Shown: one piece after another, positions 25,942-37,039 of the stretch
Layout of the letters: every line of letters starts with the position of its first letter
Position numbering within the stretch: the stretch's first letter is position 1
Origin: Streptomyces sclerotialus
GTDB taxonomy: Bacteria > Actinomycetota > Actinomycetes > Streptomycetales > Streptomycetaceae
Direction: 5' to 3'
NCBI RefSeq assembly: GCF_040907265.1
Contig: NZ_JBFOHP010000002.1
Location: 2,442,501-2,506,500, forward strand
DNA length: 64,000 bases
Made by a program: the position numbers and the translations under genes
Notes under the pieces: generated by a model
The model's input: only the letters and a program-made list of their open reading frames with translations
Told to the model about the DNA's origin: nothing
The model's database searches: none

Positions 25942-27168
25942 ATGCATCCACCTGCGCATTCATCAGCGGGGACGGCTGCCGGACACCCCGACGTGGTGAT
26001 CGTCGGGGGCGGTCTCACGGGGCTCGTGACGGCCTGGCGGGCCACTCAGCGGGGCCTGCGCACGACAGTGGTCGACCCGGAGCCGGGCGGCGGCGCCGCA
26101 CGGGTCGCGGCCGGCATGCTGGCCGCCGTCACCGAGCTGCATTACGGCGAAGAAACGCTCCTGGGGCTGAATCTCGACTCCGCCGCGCGCTATCCGGCGT
26201 TCGCCGCCGAGCTGGCCGAGGCGAGCGGCCAGGACCTGGGGTACCGGCAGTGCGGCACGCTCGCCGTCGCCCTGGACGCCGACGACCGCGCCCACCTGCG
26301 CGAGCTGCACGCGCTCCAGCGCCGCTGCGGCCTGGACTCGGAGTGGCTGACCGGCCGGGAGTGCCGGAAGCTCGAACCGATGCTCGCGCCGGGCGTACGC
26401 GGCGGGCTCCGGGTCGACGGTGACCACCAGATCGACCCGCGACGGCTCGCCACGGCCCTGCTGACGGCCTGCGAGCGGGCCGGGGTGGAGTGCGTACGGG
26501 AGCGGGCCGGGCGGCTCACGGTCGCCGACGGCCGGGCCACCGGCGTCGAGCTCGCGGACGGCACGCCGCTGCCGGCCGGGCAGGTCGTGCTGGCGGCGGG
26601 GAGCTTCAGCGGCCGGCTGGCCGGGGTGCCGGAGCACGTGCGGCCGCCGGTGCGGCCGGTCAAGGGCCAGGTCCTGCGGCTGCGGATCCCCGCGGCTTAC
26701 GGCCCGTTCCTGTCCCGCACCGTGCGTGCCGTGGTGCGCGGCGGCCCGCTCTATCTGGTGCCGCGGGAGAACGGTGACATGGTCGTCGGTGCCACCAGTG
26801 AGGAGCTGGGCTGGGACACCACGGTGACCGCCGGCGGCGTCTACGAGTTGCTGCGCGACGCGCACGAACTGGTGCCGGGCGTCACCGAGCTCCCCCTGAC
26901 CGAGACGATCGCCGGGCTGCGCCCAGGGTCCCCCGACAACGCACCGCTTCTCGGGCCCAGCGCGCTGCCCGGCCTCCTGATGGCCACCGGCCACTTCCGC
27001 AACGGTGTGCTGCTCACCCCGGTCACCGGCGACGTCATGGCCCACGCGCTGACCACCGGTGAGCTGCCCGAGGAGGCGCGGTCCTTCACGCCGCTGCGCT
27101 TCGGGCCCACGGCCGCCCCGTCCCCCTCTCCGGCGCCGCGCGCCGCACTCCAGGAGCAGACCGCATGA
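25942..27168 (+). CDS. thiO: Glycine oxidase ThiO
   Basis: 408-residue DAAO-family flavoenzyme that makes the iminoglycine needed for the thiazole ring of thiamine. The FAD motif is VVIVGGGLTGLVTAW (about residues 18-32); ARVAAGMLA and YLVPRENGDMVVGATSEE are typical. The C-terminal segment is ATGHFRNGVLLTPVTG. It is the first gene after the TPP riboswitch and its stop overlaps the thiS start (ATGA). Confidence 0.94.
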   Translation: MHPPAHSSAGTAAGHPDVVIVGGGLTGLVTAWRATQRGLRTTVVDPEPGGGAARVAAGMLAAVTELHYGEETLLGLNLDSAARYPAFAAELAEASGQDLGYRQCGTLAVALDADDRAHLRELHALQRRCGLDSEWLTGRECRKLEPMLAPGVRGGLRVDGDHQIDPRRLATALLTACERAGVECVRERAGRLTVADGRATGVELADGTPLPAGQVVLAAGSFSGRLAGVPEHVRPPVRPVKGQVLRLRIPAAYGPFLSRTVRAVVRGGPLYLVPRENGDMVVGATSEELGWDTTVTAGGVYELLRDAHELVPGVTELPLTETIAGLRPGSPDNAPLLGPSALPGLLMATGHFRNGVLLTPVTGDVMAHALTTGELPEEARSFTPLRFGPTAAPSPSPAPRAALQEQTA

Positions 27169-27410
27169 CCCCGCAGCAGGCCCCCGAAACCGCCTCCGGG
27201 CCGGCGCCCGTGACCGTCTCCGTGAACGGCGAGCCCCGCGAGATCCCCGCAGGACTGCCGCTCGACCGCCTGGTGGCGACGCTGACCAGCGCCTCCAGTG
27301 GGGTCGCTGCGGCCGTCAACGAGGAGGTCGTGCCGCGCAGCCAGTGGCCGGCGACCCCGCTCGGCGCCGGGGACCGCGTCGAGGTGCTCACCGCAGTCCA
27401 GGGAGGCTGA
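27165..27410 (+). CDS. thiS: Sulfur carrier protein ThiS
   Basis: 81-residue ubiquitin-fold sulfur carrier ending in the required Gly-Gly (TAVQGG), whose C-terminus is adenylated and thiocarboxylated before sulfur transfer to ThiG. The core VNGEPREIP and AAAVNEEVVPRSQW are family-like. The first 15 residues form a short Pro/Thr-rich extension. It is coupled to thiO. No thiF is in the window; activation is presumably by a ThiF/MoeB-type enzyme encoded elsewhere. Confidence 0.93.
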   Translation: MTPQQAPETASGPAPVTVSVNGEPREIPAGLPLDRLVATLTSASSGVAAAVNEEVVPRSQWPATPLGAGDRVEVLTAVQGG

Positions 27411-28274
<864 letters not shown>

Positions 28275-28330
28275 GCGATCTGCGGCAGGCGCGTGAGGGC
28301 GGTGGACAGCTGCTCGTAGACTCGTCTGCC

Positions 28331-30316
28331 GTGGACACCACCCTTCAGGACCCCCTGGTCGGACAGCTGCTCGACGGCCGGTACCGCGTACAGGCGCGGA
28401 TCGCCGCCGGCGGGATGGCGACGGTCTACCGCGCCGTCGACACCCGGCTGGACCGGGTGCTCGCCCTGAAGGTGATGCATCCCTCCCTGGTGGCGGACGC
28501 CTCGTTCGTCGAGCGCTTCATCCGGGAGGCGAAGTCGGTCGCCCGGCTGTCGCACCCGAACGTGGTCGGCGTGTTCGACCAGGGCACCGACGGTACGTAC
28601 GTGTACCTCGCCATGGAGTACGTCGCGGGCTGCACCCTGAGGGACGTGCTGCGTGAGCGCGGCGCCCTGCAGCCGCGCGCCGCGCTGGACATCCTGGAGC
28701 CGATCCTGGCCGCGCTGGGCTCCGCGCACCGGGCGGGCATGGTGCACCGCGACATGAAGCCGGAGAACGTCCTGATCGGGGACGACGGCCGGGTCAAGGT
28801 CGCCGACTTCGGCCTGGTCCGCGCGGCCGACACGCACACCACGGCCTCCACCGGCACGGTCCTGGGCACCGTCGCCTACCTCGCGCCCGAGCAGATCGAG
28901 GACGGCAGCGCGGACACCCGCGCGGACGTCTACGCCTGCGGCGTGACGCTGTACGAGATGCTCACCGGCAGCAAGCCGCACGCCGGCGGCACCGCGGCCC
29001 AGGTGCTCTACCAGCACCTCCACGAGGACGTGCCGCCGCCGTCCGGGCTCGTACCGGGGCTGCCGCCCGAGCTGGACGACCTGGTGACCGAGGCCACCGC
29101 GCGCAACCCCGAGGTGCGCCCGCAGGACGCGGTCACGCTGCTCGCGCTGGCCCGGAACGCCCGCGCTGCGCTGACCGAGGAGCAGCTGGACGCGGTGCCG
29201 CCGCAGGCGAAGCCGGCGAGCGGCGCGGCGGGCTCGGAGGACCGGACGAGCGTGATCCAGCGCCCCGCCGCCGTGCAGCTCTCGCTGCCCGAGCCGGCCG
29301 GTGCCGACGCCGATGACACGGCGGGGCACACCAGCCGGCTGGAGGTGCCGGTGGCGGCGGCAGCGGACGCGCGGACGGACCGGCTGCCCACGGCGGCCGG
29401 CGGCCGACGCGCGGGGGCCTCCCGGGGGCCGCGCCGCAGGACGCTCACCGTGGTGCTCGCGGTACTGGCGGCGCTGCTGCTCGGCACGGGTGCCTGGTAC
29501 GTCACCACCGGCCAGTTCACGACCGTGCCCGCGGTGCTGGACATGACGCAGGCCAAGGCCGAGCGGACGCTGCACGACGCCGGTCTGGACGTGAAGGTGG
29601 AGCGCGCGTACAGCTCCACCGTGGAGCGCGGGCACGTGATCTCCACCGACCCGGAGAACGGCAAGCGCATCCGGGGCACCGGCACGGTCACCGTCACCCT
29701 CTCCAAGGGCCCGGACATCGTCTCCGTACCGGACCTGTCCGGCACTCCGGTCGCCGACGCGCGGCGCAAGCTGCGGGACCAGGGGCTGACCCCGGGGACC
29801 GAGCGCAAGGCGTTCAGCGACGAGGTGGCCAAGGGGTCGGTGATCCGGACGGACCCGGACGCGGGGGCGAAGCGGCGGCCCGGTACGGCGGTGGCGCTGA
29901 CCGTCAGCCGGGGCAGCGCGATCGACGTGCCGGACGTGGTCGGCGACGAGCGGTCGGACGCGGCGGCGGAGCTGCGGGAGGCCGGCTTCCGGGTGAAGTT
30001 CGCCGCGCAGCCGGTGTACTCGCCCGAGGACGAGGGCGCGGTCGCGCGGCAGTCCCCGGGCGAGGGCGAGACGCTGGGCAAGGGCGACACGGTGACACTG
30101 ACGCTGTCCAGGGGGCCGCAGATGATCGAGGTGCCGGACGTCGAGGGTGAGCCCGCCGAGGACGCCCGGAAGACGCTGGAGGCCGCGGGCTTCGAGGTCG
30201 AGGTGAAGAAGCCGTTCTTCTTCCCGGGTGACAAGGTCGACAGCCAGTCCGTCGACGCGGGCGACACCGCCCCGAAGGGCAGCACCGTCACGATCACGCT
30301 GGAGAGCAAGCTGTGA
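28331..30316 (+). CDS. PASTA-domain Ser/Thr protein kinase (PknB type)
   Basis: 661-residue transmembrane kinase. The cytoplasmic kinase domain (about residues 15-275) has the Gly loop IAAGGMATVY, Lys in LALKVMHP, the catalytic loop HRDMKPENV, DFG and APE. A linker and one transmembrane helix (about 371-392) lead to four extracellular PASTA repeats, starting at TVPAVLDM, VSVPDLSG, IDVPDVVG and IEVPDVEG. PASTA domains of this family bind muropeptides. The GTG at 28331 lies 9 nt after TAGACT, suggesting a leaderless mRNA. Confidence 0.94.
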   Translation: MDTTLQDPLVGQLLDGRYRVQARIAAGGMATVYRAVDTRLDRVLALKVMHPSLVADASFVERFIREAKSVARLSHPNVVGVFDQGTDGTYVYLAMEYVAGCTLRDVLRERGALQPRAALDILEPILAALGSAHRAGMVHRDMKPENVLIGDDGRVKVADFGLVRAADTHTTASTGTVLGTVAYLAPEQIEDGSADTRADVYACGVTLYEMLTGSKPHAGGTAAQVLYQHLHEDVPPPSGLVPGLPPELDDLVTEATARNPEVRPQDAVTLLALARNARAALTEEQLDAVPPQAKPASGAAGSEDRTSVIQRPAAVQLSLPEPAGADADDTAGHTSRLEVPVAAAADARTDRLPTAAGGRRAGASRGPRRRTLTVVLAVLAALLLGTGAWYVTTGQFTTVPAVLDMTQAKAERTLHDAGLDVKVERAYSSTVERGHVISTDPENGKRIRGTGTVTVTLSKGPDIVSVPDLSGTPVADARRKLRDQGLTPGTERKAFSDEVAKGSVIRTDPDAGAKRRPGTAVALTVSRGSAIDVPDVVGDERSDAAAELREAGFRVKFAAQPVYSPEDEGAVARQSPGEGETLGKGDTVTLTLSRGPQMIEVPDVEGEPAEDARKTLEAAGFEVEVKKPFFFPGDKVDSQSVDAGDTAPKGSTVTITLESKL

Positions 30317-30365
30317 GGTGTACCTGACACCCGGAGCGGACCGGCCGCCTGGCACCCTTGAAGGT

Positions 30366-31268
30366 GTGAGCACTTCCCCGCAGCGCGCCCGTGAGCGCAA
30401 TCCGATCGGCGGCCACGTCCCGGTGGCCGGCGGTCTCGCCAAGGTCGGCATCCCGTACGCCCAGGAGATCGGCGGCGAGGCCGTCCAGGTCTTCGTCGCC
30501 AACCCGCGCGGCTGGGCCACCCCGCCCGGCAACCCCCTGCAGGACGAGGCGTTCCGCGCGGCCTGCGCGGAGCGCGCGGTCCCGGCGTACGTGCACGCGC
30601 CGTACCTGATCAACTTCGGTTCGCACAACCCGGTGACGGTCGAGAAGTCCGTGGAGTCGCTGCGGCACTCGCTGCGCCGCGGCCGGGAGATCGGGGCGCT
30701 CGGCGTGGTGGTGCACACCGGTTCGGCGACCGGCGGACGGGAGCGGGCCACGGCGCTGGCGCAGGTACGGGAGTACATGCTGCCGCTGCTGGAGGAGCTG
30801 ACGCACGACGACGACCCGTGGCTGCTGCTGGAGTCGACGGCCGGGCAGGGCGCCTCGCTGTGCTCGCTGGCGGAGGACCTCGGGCCCTATCTGGACGCGC
30901 TGGACCGGCACCCGCGCGCCGGGCTCTGCCTGGACACCTGCCACGCGTTCGCCGCCGGGCACGACATGGCGGCGCCGGGCGGCACGAAGGCGCTCCTGGA
31001 CGAGCTGGTGGACGTCGCGGGTGAGGGCCGCCTGAAGCTGATCCACGCCAACGACTCCAAGGACGTGGCGGGGGCGCACAAGGACCGCCACGAGAACATC
31101 GGGGCCGGTCACATCGGGGCCGAGCCGTTCGGCGAGCTGTTCCGGCACCCGGCGACCGCCGGCGTACCGCTGGTGATCGAGACGCCGGGCGGCAAGGAAG
31201 GCCATGCGGCGGACGTGGCACGGCTGAAGGAGCTGCGGGACGGCGGGGACACGCCCGACATCCCTTGA
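30366..31268 (+). CDS. Endonuclease IV (AP endonuclease, deoxyribonuclease IV)
   Basis: 300-residue xylose-isomerase-fold metalloenzyme that cuts at abasic sites in base excision repair. Metal-ligand blocks are GALGVVVHTGSAT, LLLESTAGQG, CLDTCHAFAAGHD, IHANDSK..KDRHENIGAGHIG and VIETPG. This completes the three-zinc pattern of Nfo proteins. The GTG at 30366 agrees with the family start (GGHVPVAGGLAK soon after). It is separated from the kinase gene by 49 nt. Confidence 0.92.
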   Translation: MSTSPQRARERNPIGGHVPVAGGLAKVGIPYAQEIGGEAVQVFVANPRGWATPPGNPLQDEAFRAACAERAVPAYVHAPYLINFGSHNPVTVEKSVESLRHSLRRGREIGALGVVVHTGSATGGRERATALAQVREYMLPLLEELTHDDDPWLLLESTAGQGASLCSLAEDLGPYLDALDRHPRAGLCLDTCHAFAAGHDMAAPGGTKALLDELVDVAGEGRLKLIHANDSKDVAGAHKDRHENIGAGHIGAEPFGELFRHPATAGVPLVIETPGGKEGHAADVARLKELRDGGDTPDIP

Positions 31269-31271
31269 GGA

Positions 31272-31288
31272 ATACCCTAGGGGGGTAT
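31272..31288 (+). promoter_or_regulatory. CsoR-like operator upstream of DUF4396 gene
   Basis: ATACCCTAGGGGGGTAT: inverted ATACCC/GGGTAT arms with a G-rich centre, the layout of copper-sensing CsoR-family operators. It lies 49 nt before the DUF4396 start, whose product begins with a His-rich stretch. Confidence 0.6.
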
Positions 31289-31315
31289 ACGGTTCCCGTC
31301 TTCGGCGGGAACCGT
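31289..31315 (+). terminator. Stem-loop between CsoR-like box and DUF4396 gene
   Basis: Perfect 10-bp stem (31289-31298 with 31306-31315), loop of 7, followed by TCCTTCT. It could end the endonuclease IV transcript or act as an attenuator in the DUF4396 leader. Confidence 0.55.
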
Positions 31316-31336
31316 TCCTTCTGGATGGGGGCTTCC

Positions 31337-31819
31337 ATGCAGCACCAGCACACACACGCCGGGCACGACCACGCGGCCCACGCTCCGGCCGGCTGGGCGA
31401 CGGCCGCGAAGGCCACCCTGCACTGCCTCACCGGCTGTGCCATCGGCGAGGTCCTCGGCATGGTGATCGGCACGGCCCTGGGCTGGCACAACGTGCCGAC
31501 GATGGTCCTCGCCATCGCCCTGGCGTTCCTCTTCGGCTACTCGTTCACACTCCGCGGTGTCCTGAAGGCGGGCCTGGACCTCCGGGCCGCCGTGAAGGTC
31601 GCGCTGGCCGCCGACACCGTCTCGATCGCGGTCATGGAGCTCGTCGACAACGGCGTGCTCGCCCTCGTCCCGGGCGCGATGGACGCCCACCTGTCGGAGT
31701 GGCTGTTCTGGGGGGCGCTGGCGTTCTCGCTGGTCGTGGCGTTCCTCGTGACCACGCCCGTCAACCGGTGGATGATCGGCCGCGGCAAGGGCCACGCGGT
31801 GGTGCACCAGTACCACTGA
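31337..31819 (+). CDS. DUF4396 domain-containing membrane protein with His-rich N-terminus
   Basis: 160-residue membrane protein. The N-terminus MQHQHTHAGHDHAAH is a likely metal-binding segment. It is followed by four hydrophobic helices including LHCLTGCAIGEVLGMVIG, which carries a Cys pair-like CLTGC. DUF4396 genes commonly sit with copper-handling genes. The CsoR-like box upstream supports a copper link, but this is inference. An earlier in-frame ATG at 31325 exists; 31337 has a G-run at SD spacing. Confidence 0.82.
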   Translation: MQHQHTHAGHDHAAHAPAGWATAAKATLHCLTGCAIGEVLGMVIGTALGWHNVPTMVLAIALAFLFGYSFTLRGVLKAGLDLRAAVKVALAADTVSIAVMELVDNGVLALVPGAMDAHLSEWLFWGALAFSLVVAFLVTTPVNRWMIGRGKGHAVVHQYH

Positions 31820-31838
31820 GGGGTACCGGGGCTCGAGC

Positions 31839-32462
31839 TCAGAGCTCCGGTCCGTCGCCCGGCTCCTCCTGGTAGGAGTAGCGCTGCTCGCGCCACGGGT
31901 CACCGAGGTTGTGGTAGCCGCGCTCCTCCCAGAAGCCGCGGCGGTCCGCCGTCATGTACTCGATGCCGCGGACCCACTTGGGGCCCTTCCAGGCGTACAG
32001 ATGCGGCACGACGAGCCGTACGGGGAAACCGTGCTCGGCGGTGAGCAGTTCGCCGTCCCGGTGGCTGGCGAACAGGCAGCGCTCGCCGGCGAAGTCCGCC
32101 AGGGGCATGTTCGAACTGAAGCCGTACTCGGCCCACACCATCACATGGGTGACATCGGGAGCGGGCGGCGCCAGGTCGAGCACCGTACGCGTCAACACCC
32201 CGCCCCATTCGGCACCCAGCATGCTGAACTTCGTCACGCAGTGCATGTCGGCGACGACGGTGTCGTACGGCAGCGAGGTGAATTCCTCGTGCGTCCAGCA
32301 GTGCTTGTCACCGTCGGCCGTGGCCCCGAAGACGCGGAATTCCCACCGCTCGGGACGGAACTTGGGCACGGGTCCGTAGTGCGTGACCGGCCACCCGCGC
32401 TGCAGTCGCTGCCCCGGAGGCAGCTGAGGAAGCTCCTCTTCGCGGCTATCCGGCTGACCCAT
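31839..32462 (-). CDS. Sulfite oxidase-like molybdopterin oxidoreductase
   Basis: 207-residue protein with the oxidoreductase molybdopterin-binding fold of the YedY/sulfite-oxidase superfamily. The Moco ligand Cys is in ADMHCVTKFS (about residue 75). HVMVWAEYGFSSNMPLADF and FPVRLVVPHLYAWKGPKWV are standard family segments. No Tat signal, heme domain or dimerisation domain is present, so it is a cytoplasmic stand-alone domain with unknown substrate. It is divergent from bfr. Confidence 0.88.
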   Translation of the reverse strand: MGQPDSREEELPQLPPGQRLQRGWPVTHYGPVPKFRPERWEFRVFGATADGDKHCWTHEEFTSLPYDTVVADMHCVTKFSMLGAEWGGVLTRTVLDLAPPAPDVTHVMVWAEYGFSSNMPLADFAGERCLFASHRDGELLTAEHGFPVRLVVPHLYAWKGPKWVRGIEYMTADRRGFWEERGYHNLGDPWREQRYSYQEEPGDGPEL

Positions 32463-32618
32463 GCCTCCATGGTGTCAGACCGGAAGGGGTGCTGATGACC
32501 AGCACGGGACCGATTCGGGCAACTCCCACTAAGCCTGCACTTACTGGACGCTCCACTCGCCGCGGTGGAAGGATGCCCGGCACCTGTCCAGTCGACGTGT
32601 GGAAGGAGCCTTGCAGTC

Positions 32619-33122
32619 ATGCAGGGAGATCCCGAGGTCATCGAGTTCCTGAACGAGCAGCTGACCGCCGAGCTGACCGCGATCAACCAGTACTTCCTGC
32701 ACGCCAAGTTGCAGGACCACAAGGGCTGGACCAAGCTCGCCAAGTACACGCGCGCGGAGTCCTTCGACGAGATGCGGCACGCGGAGGTGCTCACCGACCG
32801 CATCCTGCTCCTGGACGGCCTGCCCAACTACCAGCGGCTCTTCCACGTCCGCGTCGGGCAGACGGTGACCGAGATGTTCGAGGCCGACCGGCAGATCGAG
32901 GTCGAGGCGATCGACCGGCTGCGGCGTGGCATCGAGGTGATGCGGAACAAGAGCGACATCACGTCCGCCAACGTCTTCGAGGCGATCCTCGCCGACGAGG
33001 AGCACCACATCGACTACCTGGACACCCAGCTGGAGCTGATCGAGAAGCTCGGCGAGTCGCTGTACCTGTCCACGGTGATCGAGCAGACCCAGCCGGACGC
33101 CTCGGGGCCGGGCTCCGTCTAG
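32619..33122 (+). CDS. bfr: Bacterioferritin
   Basis: 167-residue four-helix iron-storage protein forming a 24-mer shell. Ferroxidase residues Glu18, Glu51 and His54 are visible, as are the later EEHH residues. Met52, the heme ligand of bacterioferritins, is present (DEMRHAE), so it should bind heme. The ATG at 32619 has GGAAGGAG upstream. It is convergent with bfd, which encodes its electron donor. Confidence 0.95.
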   Translation: MQGDPEVIEFLNEQLTAELTAINQYFLHAKLQDHKGWTKLAKYTRAESFDEMRHAEVLTDRILLLDGLPNYQRLFHVRVGQTVTEMFEADRQIEVEAIDRLRRGIEVMRNKSDITSANVFEAILADEEHHIDYLDTQLELIEKLGESLYLSTVIEQTQPDASGPGSV

Positions 33123-33156
33123 GCGGCGGACGGACGGCCGCCGGGTCACCCGGCCA

Positions 33157-33432
33157 CTAGGCCGCTTCGGGCAGCTCCTCGGGAGCTCCGGGCAGTTCCT
33201 CCGCCGCCTGAGGAAGCTCTTCGAGGGCGGGGGCGCCCTGGTCGGCCAGCCGCCGGCGGGGGCAGGTGCCGCGGCCCAGCACGGCCTGGATGCGCCGGAC
33301 GCAGCCGCCGCAGTCGGTGCCGGCCTTGCAGGCGGAGGCGATCTGGCGCGGTGTGCACGCGCCCGCGTCCGCGTGCTCGCGTACCTGGTCCTCAGTGATT
33401 CCGAAGCACGAGCAGACGTACACGCGGTTCAC
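33157..33432 (-). CDS. bfd: Bacterioferritin-associated ferredoxin (Bfd)
   Basis: 91-residue [2Fe-2S] protein that reduces bacterioferritin to mobilise iron. The Cys spacing CxC-x31-CxxC fits Bfd (Cys7, Cys9, Cys41, Cys44). The C-terminal 25 residues are unusual: three copies of an EELP-containing unit (LEELPQAA, EELPGAP, EELPEAA). The GTG at 33432 starts just before VYVCSCFG. A DtxR/IdeR-type iron box lies 37 nt upstream, predicting induction under iron limitation. Confidence 0.9.
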   Translation of the reverse strand: MNRVYVCSCFGITEDQVREHADAGACTPRQIASACKAGTDCGGCVRRIQAVLGRGTCPRRRLADQGAPALEELPQAAEELPGAPEELPEAA

Positions 33433-33468
33433 CCCCGCCCTTCTCTCGTAGCTTCGGTTGATCTTGAG

Positions 33469-33487
33469 TGAGGTTACCCTTACCTTA
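33469..33487 (-). promoter_or_regulatory. Iron box (DmdR/IdeR-type) upstream of bfd
   Basis: Minus-strand TAAGGTAAGGGTAACCTCA matches 15 of 19 positions of the DtxR/IdeR consensus TTAGGTTAGGCTAACCTAA. It is 37 nt upstream of the bfd start. Confidence 0.75.
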
Positions 33488-33510
33488 CCCGCCACGGCGG
33501 GCGCTTAACA

Positions 33511-33555
33511 ACGCAGTGGGGCGCGGATCACAGAATCCGCGCCCCACCTTGCGTC
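33511..33555 (-). terminator. Terminator of DAHP synthase gene
   Basis: 13-bp perfect stem (33516-33528 with 33535-33547), loop of 6, extended by ACGCA/TGCGT outside a 2-nt bulge. It lies 12 nt downstream of the stop on the minus strand, and also separates the bfd promoter. Confidence 0.8.
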
Positions 33556-33566
33556 TACGCGCCCGT

Positions 33567-35060
<1,494 letters not shown>

Positions 35061-35073
<13 letters not shown>

Positions 35074-35122
35074 TTCGCGCGCACACCACAGACTGCGAAG
35101 GCCGCCCGAGGGGCGGCCTTCG
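35061..35122 (+). promoter_or_regulatory. Transcription attenuator of anthranilate synthase gene
   Basis: Terminator stem 35096-35107 with 35111-35122 (12 bp, 3-nt loop) followed by GTCTTTCC. GGCGGCC at 35061-35067, inside the end of the leader ORF, can instead pair with GGCCGCC at 35100-35106 and break the terminator. A ribosome stalled at the Trp codons leaves 35061-35067 free; one at the stop codon covers it. This is the geometry for Trp-dependent attenuation. Confidence 0.85.
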
Positions 35123-35182
35123 GTCTTTCCGGTCCCGGCCCGTCCCTCTCCCCAGCCCCCTGAGTGAGAGAAGGACGAGATC

Positions 35183-37039
35183 ATGGACCTTGCCGAGCTG
35201 CTCGCCGACGACCGGCCCTTCGCGCTGCTGCGCCGCCGCACCCCCGGCCGCGACCACGACACGGTCGAGGTGCTCATCGGCCCGGTCACCACGTACGACC
35301 GGCTCGCGGACCTCCCCGAGGGCCTGGCCCTGGTGCCGTTCCGGCAGATCCGGGAGCGTGGTTTCGACGTACGCGACGACGGCACGCCGCTGGCGGCGCT
35401 GACGCCCGAGGAGCGGTACGAGCTGCCGCTCGCCGACGCGCTGGCGCAGCTCCCGGACCACGCGGTGACGGTCACGGACGGCACCTTCGACGTCACGGAC
35501 GAGGAGTACGCCGGGATCGTCGGGCGGGTGCTGGACGCGGAGATCGGCCAGGGTGAGGGCGCGAACTTCGTCATCCGGCGGACGTTCCGGGGCGAGATCC
35601 CGGACTTCCGACGGGCCGACGCGCTGGCCCTGTTCCGGCGGCTGCTGGCCACGGAGCGCGGCGCGTACTGGACCTTCGTGGTGCACACCGGCGAGCGCAC
35701 CCTGGTCGGCGCGAGCCCCGAGGTGCACGTCCGGATGAGCGGCGGCACGGTGGTCATGAATCCGATCAGCGGCACCTACCGCTACCCGGCCGGCGGCCCC
35801 ACCGCCGACGGCCTGCTGGGCTTCCTCGCCGACGGCAAGGAGATCGAGGAGCTGTCGATGGTCGTCGACGAAGAGCTCAAGATGATGTGCACGGTCGGCG
35901 ACAAGGGCGGCGTCGTGATCGGCCCGCGCCTGAAGGAGATGGCGCACCTCGCGCACACCGAGTACGAGCTGCGCGGCCGCTCCACCCTGGACGTCCGCGA
36001 GGTGCTCAAGGAGACCATGTTCGCGGCCACCGTCACCGGTTCGCCCGTCCAGAACGCGTGCCGGGTCATCGAGCGGTACGAGCCCGGCGGGCGCGGCTAC
36101 TACGCGGGCGCGCTGGCGCTGATCGGCCGGGACGCGGGCGGTGCCCAGACGCTGGACTCGCCGATCCTGATCCGTACCGCGGACATCGACGCGGGCGGGC
36201 AGCTGCGGGTGGCGGTCGGGGCGACGCTGGTGCGCGGCTCGGACCCGGCGGGCGAGGTGGCCGAGACGCACGCCAAGGCCGCCGGGGTGCTCACCGCGCT
36301 GGGAGTACGGGAGGCACCGGCCCGGAGCACCGCCGCCGCGCCGCCGCGGCTGGCCGAGGACCCGCGGGTGCGGGCCGCGCTGGACGCGCGCCGGGCGGAC
36401 CTCGCGCCGTTCTGGCTGCGGATGCAGACCACCGCGCCGACCGCGGCACTGGACGGGCACGCGCTGGTGATCGACGCCGAGGACACCTTCACCGCGATGC
36501 TGGCGCACCTGCTGCGCACCTCGGGGCTGGAGGTGACCGTACGGCGGTACGACGAGCCGGGGCTGCGGGAGACGGCGCTCGCGCACGAGGGGCCGGTCGT
36601 GCTGGGTCCGGGGCCCGGCAACCCCTCCGACGCGGCCGACCCGAAGATGCGGGCGCTGCGGGGACTGGCGGCCGAGTTGCTCCGCGAGCACAAGCACGGC
36701 CTGCTCGGGGTGTGCCTGGGCCACGAGCTGATCGCGGCGGTGCTCGGGCTGGAGATCGTCCGGAAGGACGTGCCGTTCCAGGGGGCGCAGGAGCGGATCG
36801 ACTTCTTCGGGCGCGAGGAGACGGTCGGCTTCTACAACACCTTCACCGCCCGCTGCGACGAGGCGACCGTCGAGGAGCTGGCCATGCACCGCGTGGAGCT
36901 GAGCCGGGACGCGGTGAGCGGGGACGTGCACGCGCTGCGCGGGCCCGGTTTCGCGGGGGTGCAGTTCCATCCCGAGTCGGTGCTGAGCCTGGACGGCTCG
37001 GCGATCACCTCTCAGCTGCTGGCGGCCGTTCTGGTGTGA
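35183..37039 (+). CDS. trpE: Fused anthranilate synthase (TrpE-TrpG type)
   Basis: 618-residue fusion of a chorismate-utilising component I (residues 1 to about 390) and a class I glutamine amidotransferase (about 425-618). Component I shows NPISGTYRYP, DEELKMM and TVTGSPVQNA. The amidotransferase has the nucleophile in LLGVCLGHE and His/Glu in VQFHPES. It makes anthranilate from chorismate and glutamine. Sequence features also resemble PhzE-type (ADIC) synthases, but no phenazine genes are present and the Trp attenuator indicates tryptophan synthesis. The 3' end overlaps the convergent dehydrogenase gene by 35 nt. Confidence 0.9.
   Translation: MDLAELLADDRPFALLRRRTPGRDHDTVEVLIGPVTTYDRLADLPEGLALVPFRQIRERGFDVRDDGTPLAALTPEERYELPLADALAQLPDHAVTVTDGTFDVTDEEYAGIVGRVLDAEIGQGEGANFVIRRTFRGEIPDFRRADALALFRRLLATERGAYWTFVVHTGERTLVGASPEVHVRMSGGTVVMNPISGTYRYPAGGPTADGLLGFLADGKEIEELSMVVDEELKMMCTVGDKGGVVIGPRLKEMAHLAHTEYELRGRSTLDVREVLKETMFAATVTGSPVQNACRVIERYEPGGRGYYAGALALIGRDAGGAQTLDSPILIRTADIDAGGQLRVAVGATLVRGSDPAGEVAETHAKAAGVLTALGVREAPARSTAAAPPRLAEDPRVRAALDARRADLAPFWLRMQTTAPTAALDGHALVIDAEDTFTAMLAHLLRTSGLEVTVRRYDEPGLRETALAHEGPVVLGPGPGNPSDAADPKMRALRGLAAELLREHKHGLLGVCLGHELIAAVLGLEIVRKDVPFQGAQERIDFFGREETVGFYNTFTARCDEATVEELAMHRVELSRDAVSGDVHALRGPGFAGVQFHPESVLSLDGSAITSQLLAAVLV

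Noticed and set aside
35183..37039. Phenazine biosynthesis (PhzE)
   Set aside because: The fused architecture is shared with PhzE, but no phz genes are nearby and the Trp-codon leader with attenuator indicates tryptophan synthesis.
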